In this document: piece after piece, positions 14,958 to 18,285 of the stretch
Layout of the letters: the number at the start of each line of letters is the position of its first letter
How positions within the stretch are numbered: position 1 is the first letter of the stretch
NCBI GenBank assembly: GCA_964617665.1
Contig: CAZUAH010000274.1
Location: forward strand, 1 to 18,285
Length of the DNA stretch: 18,285 nucleotides
Origin: JADHUC01 sp964617665
GTDB taxonomy: Bacteria; Planctomycetota; Planctomycetia; Pirellulales; Pirellulaceae
Direction: 5' to 3'
Notes under the pieces: generated by a model
What the model was told of the DNA's origin: nothing
What the model saw: only the letters and a program-made list of their open reading frames with translations
The model's database searches: none
Position numbers and translations under genes: made by a program

Positions 14958-15702
14958 TTGTATTGAGCCAAGGAGCTAGCTTTGGTACTTCCTTCAGCTT
15001 CTCTATTATCTGTTCCTTGAAACGTTCGCGGAATAGCTTACGCGCTTCCTCGTAGGTCGCGGAATGTACAACTACTGTACGGTGTCCTACGCCTTCTGTT
15101 ATACGTGCTGCTACGTCTTTCGTTAGACGCTTCCAGCAAGTATCGCCGCGATTCTTGCTCCAGTCGCCACCGAGAAAGCGTACTACACGCGCTAGTTCCG
15201 AATGCCGTAGTTCTGGCTTACCTTTCGCAATCGCGTCGTAGTAAAGCACGCAGCGATCTGCTGTGACCGGCGCGTCTACTAGCCAAGACTGGAGGTGCGC
15301 GAAGTACTTTATAGTTGCAGCTTGCACGTACTCATTAAGTATCGCGTTGCTTTGACCTGAACGTACGGTTGTAATAAACTTCGTCGCGTCTGTATTCGGG
15401 AAGTAGAGTGTATAAGAGAATATCGTATCTACCGGGTTTCGATACAAGTAGATCGTATTCTGCTTACTCATGTTTAGTGCGGGATCGTGATCGTGTACGA
15501 ACAGCGGTCTTTCGCCTTGTGGGAAAAAGAACGTCGTCGGCAGTAGTGGACGTTCGAAGTACAACTCTAAAAACTGCCGTATGTGGTGGGATCCTGTACG
15601 CGGAAAGCTAACAAAGCGAATTGGCGTGGCGGCAGATAGAACAGGTTCAGCGTCTTTTTTGACGATCCAACCCGCGCCAGCCTTTGTATAGTGTTCAGCC
15701 AT
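14950..15702 (-). CDS. Sulfotransferase-like protein (250 aa)
   Basis: It has VSFPRTGSHHIRQFLE (31-46), matching the PAPS 5' loop of sulfotransferase family 1/3 (SFPRTGSHW type), and IYLYRNPVDTIFSY (84-97) as the 3'-phosphate motif. This subtype differs from the two HIPK/HIPR-type neighbours, so the cluster holds two sulfotransferase lineages. I chose the ATG at 15702, which gives an 8-nt ATGGCTGA overlap with the preceding FkbM gene, the same geometry as other junctions here. An in-frame ATG at 15720 would add MCFVCP and cannot be excluded. Neither has a strong ribosome binding site, fitting translational coupling. Likely role: sulfation of a glycan or lipid-linked sugar (inference). Confidence 0.82.
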   Translation of the reverse strand: MAEHYTKAGAGWIVKKDAEPVLSAATPIRFVSFPRTGSHHIRQFLELYFERPLLPTTFFFPQGERPLFVHDHDPALNMSKQNTIYLYRNPVDTIFSYTLYFPNTDATKFITTVRSGQSNAILNEYVQAATIKYFAHLQSWLVDAPVTADRCVLYYDAIAKGKPELRHSELARVVRFLGGDWSKNRGDTCWKRLTKDVAARITEGVGHRTVVVHSATYEEARKLFRERFKEQIIEKLKEVPKLAPWLNTNA

Positions 15703-16426
15703 TGGGCACACAAAACACATTCCACGTACTAGAATCTGGAACGTATTCCATTATCTCCCTGATTTCTAAAGGCTTTCCGTGATCAGCAATGAAACTGTAG
15801 CCGATTTTCTCAAGAAAGTCAAGGGGTTTTCTGAAGTCATACCCCATGGCCCGAGCGTAATATGGCCCACATTCCAGCAGGATTGTAGGTTTGCACTCCG
15901 AGATGAAACGCGAACCGCCGAAAATTACCGGCGTTTCGTAACCGTCTACATCGAGCTTCAAAAACACGTTTTTCGGTGTTTTGCCTCTAAAGAGTTCGTC
16001 TAGTGTAGAAAAGAACGCAGTAAACGACGTATCGTGTTTGTCTTTTAGTACGAGATCTTTGAGGCTCCACGCCTCTCCGCGTTCTACGTGTTTGTATTCT
16101 TGTTTATCGCCTAGCGCAACTTGATGTATTTCTGTAGGTGCAAAGCGCTTATCGTCTTGCATAAGAAGCGCGAGATTGCGGCACGTATCGGCTTTGTCTG
16201 GTATTGGTTCAAAAGCTATTACGTGACCTGTAGGACCAGCGAGACGGGCGCACAGCGCCGTATACCAGCCGAGGTGTGCTCCTACGTCAATGCAAAGCAT
16301 ACCGGGCTTGATGTAGTTGAGAGACGCCTGACTGGTTATGTTCTCCCACATCTTTACGGTGGCCTGTCCTGTTTGAACAAGCTCGTTTACTTTACTCAGT
16401 AGTTTTTCAGGCCCAGGATTATCCAT
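15695..16426 (-). CDS. FkbM-family SAM methyltransferase
   Basis: 243 aa from the chosen ATG. FkbM hallmarks: MLCIDVGAHLGWYTALCAR (43-61, SAM motif I), GHVIAFEPIPDKADTCRNLA (67-86), VALGDK (103-108) and VFLKLDVDGYE (154-164), the diagnostic K-(I/L)-D-V-D/E-G-x-E. It also has PTILLECGPYY. FkbM enzymes O-methylate sugars and other small molecules, and they are common in surface-polysaccharide clusters. The frame is open further upstream to an ATG at 16498, but that part overlaps the zinc-ribbon gene and has no family similarity. The ATG at 16426 overlaps the zinc-ribbon stop by 8 nt (ATGGATAA). The 3' end overlaps the next gene by 8 nt. Confidence 0.9.
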   Translation of the reverse strand: MDNPGPEKLLSKVNELVQTGQATVKMWENITSQASLNYIKPGMLCIDVGAHLGWYTALCARLAGPTGHVIAFEPIPDKADTCRNLALLMQDDKRFAPTEIHQVALGDKQEYKHVERGEAWSLKDLVLKDKHDTSFTAFFSTLDELFRGKTPKNVFLKLDVDGYETPVIFGGSRFISECKPTILLECGPYYARAMGYDFRKPLDFLEKIGYSFIADHGKPLEIREIMEYVPDSSTWNVFCVPNG

Positions 16427-16601
16427 CGAAGTCACGGATCTTCTTACGCTTCTTGCGACAATCCTGGCACAATCTCGGTGCGCTGTACGAATCGCCAAAC
16501 TTTTCTTTCATCCACTGTTGCTCGCCTGCGGGATGTACAAATTTACGCCCACAAATACACTCAAGAATTTTGTCTTCGAATGTAGTACTCTGATCGTCCA
16601 T
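16419..16601 (-). CDS. Small zinc-ribbon protein (zf_Tbcl-like)
   Basis: 60 aa. CICGRKFVHPAGEQQW (15-30) followed by PRLCQDCRKKRK (42-53) matches the probable zinc-ribbon family with a C..CG..F....EQ core and a C-terminal RC..CR..RK. The first knuckle is C-x-C rather than the usual C-x-x-C, so zinc binding may use C15 or C17 with C45 and C48, or may be altered. Such small proteins are often phage or bacterial regulators or nucleic-acid-binding accessories; the basic C-terminal tail would suit that. AGAGG about 7 nt before the ATG is a good ribosome binding site. It follows a 20-nt spacer. Confidence 0.85.
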   Translation of the reverse strand: MDDQSTTFEDKILECICGRKFVHPAGEQQWMKEKFGDSYSAPRLCQDCRKKRKKIRDFDG

Positions 16602-16621
16602 TAGATACCTCTTTTCTGTTC

Positions 16622-16984
16622 CTAATCGTTATACGTTACATGCACAATAGCAGTAATCGTACCGCTTCCGTTTGTTCTGTTGTAAACAAGGCGGAAGTAG
16701 CGTTTTGTTGTTAAAAGGTTGTCGTAGTTCTGAATAAAAGCACCAGCAGCAACAGCGTACGGACTATCAGCGTGCGCTTCAAAGCTACCATCTGCACCCG
16801 AGTCACACAGTTCCCACGCCAAGTTACCTACGTGCGTTCCACCCTGTGAGCTAAATTCCATAGAGATTGTAGCGCCTCTGTCGCCTAAAAGAATAGCTGT
16901 CTCTGTGGAGTCTGCGCTTGAATCTATCGTAAACGTAACCGTCGTTGGCTGGCGCGTTGTTCCTGGTATATACTTACGCTCCAT
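16622..16984 (-). CDS. Small beta-rich protein, probable virion or fibre accessory
   Basis: 120 aa, made of alternating short hydrophobic strands with many Thr, Ser and Gly. The end YFRLVYNRTNGSGTITAIVHVTYN looks like the final strands of a beta-sandwich seen in small phage structural and decoration proteins. There is no catalytic motif, signal peptide or TM segment. It starts 11 nt before the stop of the upstream membrane-protein gene. A structural role is inference from composition and neighbours. Confidence 0.7.
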   Translation of the reverse strand: MERKYIPGTTRQPTTVTFTIDSSADSTETAILLGDRGATISMEFSSQGGTHVGNLAWELCDSGADGSFEAHADSPYAVAAGAFIQNYDNLLTTKRYFRLVYNRTNGSGTITAIVHVTYND

Positions 16985-17231
16985 TTTCTTCTTTCTCCTT
17001 CTCTTCTTTTATAACCTCTTCTTTCAGAGGCGGCTCGCTCTTTAAGGGGCGCTTCCAAAAGTTAGGATCGCCCTTACTATACGAGGCGGCAATGAAGCTA
17101 AGAAACTTCAACAACTTATTGAGAAACGCCTGCTTTTCCTTATCAGGATGTGGCGTAGCCCTATTAAGGGCTGTGATTACGACAACCAAAATTCCGATGA
17201 AGCTGGCTATTCTAATAAGTAAGTCTTCCAT
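16974..17231 (-). CDS. Small one-TM membrane protein, holin-like or structural
   Basis: 85 aa. A single hydrophobic helix IRIASFIGILVVVITAL (about 6-22) follows a short N terminus. Then comes a basic amphipathic part DKEKQAFLNKLLKFLSFIAASYSKGDPNFWKRP (30-62) and a charged Lys/Glu tail. One TM helix plus a charged tail is compatible with a class III-type holin or a spanin-like lysis accessory, but no family signature settles it. AGGAG with a 6-nt spacer is a strong ribosome binding site, and the ATG overlaps the stop of the preceding gene by one base (TAATG). Confidence 0.75.
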   Translation of the reverse strand: MEDLLIRIASFIGILVVVITALNRATPHPDKEKQAFLNKLLKFLSFIAASYSKGDPNFWKRPLKSEPPLKEEVIKEEKEKEENGA

Positions 17232-18208
17232 TAAAGCTCTCCTGCCTTACGCATCTTGCGTAGTTGTTTTAAATCCACTACAGGCGGCTCTTCAAAAAGT
17301 TTCTCTGCCAACGGGTGCGTCTTGTTAGCAAACGAGTATGCTGCCCCTTGGGAGGTGTACTTGTTTGCTGTGAGATAGGCGCATGTGTTAGCACATCCGT
17401 GGTGTTTGCATTTGCCGTCTGGTGTTAGCCACGCACACGGGGCGAGCAGCCTTTGAATATCTTCGGGCCTCCAAAGCTCCGTTATATTTGCTACTGACTG
17501 GTTACGTACGACCTTAGCCATCTGATAGGGAGGGTTACAACACTTAACAATAGGTTCTTTTTCATCCACGACGCGACTTGCGTGTTTGGATTGCGCTTCC
17601 AACCTAAAACCGTCAAGCCAAAATAGCTTTTGCTTGATACCTGCATCGTGTAACCTCATTCCCCATTCTATATCTTCCAGGTACATCGAACCATCAAAAG
17701 CCAAATCATACCCGTTTAGCTCTAACGCCGTAGATACTGGATACGACCCGAACCCGTAGACTTCACCTCTGTTTGCTGCGCGAAGGGATTGTCCCGGTAA
17801 GAGCCGCGTGCAGCCATTACGACGCCATGTTGCAGCGCCACATACACCGATATCAAAGAGTTTAGCGTACAACTCGATCCACCTGTCGGGGGCGGTAAAG
17901 GTGTCGTCAAAATTGACAATGTACTCTCCATCTGCATATACTATACCCGTATTCCGGTAGGTACTTATAGAAATTTTTTTGTTTTTTGTCCAAATATTTT
18001 CCAGTGGGCGCAGATGCTTGACTGGAAAGTTGCAACTTGGAAACTCTCTGTACTCTTTAAGCCCGTCTACAACAATTAGCTCAAAATCTTTGTAGGTTTG
18101 CTTTTCGAACGTATCCTTGATCTGTTCGAAAAGTTTCCATTCAGGGTGTTCTGAGAACGCTGCGTCCTCGCGTACTGTGCAAAGCAGACATGTAATTTTA
18201 GGCGCCAT
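17231..18208 (-). CDS. GT-A (GT2 family) glycosyltransferase with Cys-rich C-terminal region
   Basis: 325 aa. Family 2 features: ITCLLCTVREDAAF (5-18), FEKQTYKDFELIVVDG (34-49), STYRNTGIVYADGEYIVNFDDTFTAPDRW (82-110) with the metal-binding DD (101-102), and FDGSMYLEDIEWGMRL (171-186) with the ED catalytic-base region. This is a retained GT2 core, expected to transfer a sugar from a nucleotide donor in the cytoplasm. After the core there are CC (223-224) and a cluster C258...C267, H269, H270, C272, C276 that could form a small zinc site, rare for GT2 enzymes. It starts 2 nt after the stop of the preceding gene; only a weak ribosome binding site is visible. Confidence 0.9.
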   Translation of the reverse strand: MAPKITCLLCTVREDAAFSEHPEWKLFEQIKDTFEKQTYKDFELIVVDGLKEYREFPSCNFPVKHLRPLENIWTKNKKISISTYRNTGIVYADGEYIVNFDDTFTAPDRWIELYAKLFDIGVCGAATWRRNGCTRLLPGQSLRAANRGEVYGFGSYPVSTALELNGYDLAFDGSMYLEDIEWGMRLHDAGIKQKLFWLDGFRLEAQSKHASRVVDEKEPIVKCCNPPYQMAKVVRNQSVANITELWRPEDIQRLLAPCAWLTPDGKCKHHGCANTCAYLTANKYTSQGAAYSFANKTHPLAEKLFEEPPVVDLKQLRKMRKAGEL

Positions 18209-18210
18209 TT

Positions 18211-18285
18211 TTATTCACTTTTGTCTCTAGTGGTCGATTGGGGCACAGCCCGCACCAACTTGAGAAGCACCTCAAGGTCTTCCAT
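18211..18285 (-). CDS. C-terminal end of an unknown gene (cut by window edge)
   Basis: At least 24 codons are open from the right edge to TAA at 18213-18211, ending PQSTTRDKSE. An ATG sits exactly at the window edge, but it may be internal to a longer frame. It ends 2 nt before the next ATG, as expected for an operon partner. Too short to assign. Confidence 0.5.
   Translation of the reverse strand: MEDLEVLLKLVRAVPQSTTRDKSE

Noticed and set aside
16427..16498. Longer FkbM N terminus starting at 16498
   Set aside because: That extension overlaps the zinc-ribbon gene in another frame, has no family similarity, and the ATG at 16426 fits the overlap geometry of the operon.
16945..17328. Plus-strand open frame of 127 codons
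   Set aside because: Antisense to the small membrane protein and the GT2 end; hydrophobic composition is only the complement of Lys/Glu-rich codons.

Overview
The window is one dense, entirely minus-strand gene block, transcribed from high to low coordinates. It has about twenty genes, almost no spacers (the largest gap is 77 nt), many stop/start overlaps and the standard code. A small one-TM holin-like protein, a beta-rich structural-type protein, an M23 endopeptidase and an array of unknown paralogues with many glycan-modifying enzymes suggest part of the genome of a tailed dsDNA phage, or a related mobile element, of an uncultured prokaryote. No terminase, capsid or portal gene lies here, so phage origin is an inference. 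I saw no tRNA, rRNA, CRISPR array or insertion sequence.

Layout in transcription order. (1) 18285-16419: the end of an unknown gene, a GT-A glycosyltransferase, a small membrane protein, a beta-rich small protein and a zinc-ribbon protein. (2) 16426-9603: a surface-glycan decoration block with an FkbM-type methyltransferase, three sulfotransferase-like proteins, a second GT-A type glycosyltransferase, a class I methyltransferase, a retron-like reverse transcriptase and a GT-B glycosyltransferase. (3) 9601-8469: an unknown 159-aa protein, then an M23 peptidase with a C-terminal membrane anchor. (4) 8469-1: five paralogues of a large protein family with a conserved HCG...SLR...KG..N..P core, faintly like the PcfJ core, interrupted by a short methyltransferase. 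The array carries a duplication scar: a 41-nt copy of the 3' end of the M23 gene, including the ribosome binding site, sits before the second paralogue.

The most unusual part is 10.6-14.2 kb. A retron-like RT gene lies inside the glycan operon with no room for a normal msr/msd directly upstream. The coding sequences upstream of it hold exceptional inverted repeats: a perfect 17-bp hairpin 386 nt before the RT start, a 21-bp two-bulge hairpin, and several 10-16 bp hairpins. The RT gene and most of these lie between two exact inverted copies of a 21-nt G-rich sequence with G-quadruplex potential. Whether these structures are RT templates, regulatory RNA or recombination sites cannot be settled from the sequence alone.

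Proposed working model (inference): the sulfotransferases, methyltransferases and glycosyltransferases build or modify a glycan on the virion or host surface. The M23 enzyme cuts peptidoglycan. The HCG-family array is a fast-evolving, duplicating module of unknown role. The genes are translationally coupled through 8-nt (ATGNNTRA) and 1-nt (TAATG/TAGTG) overlaps.
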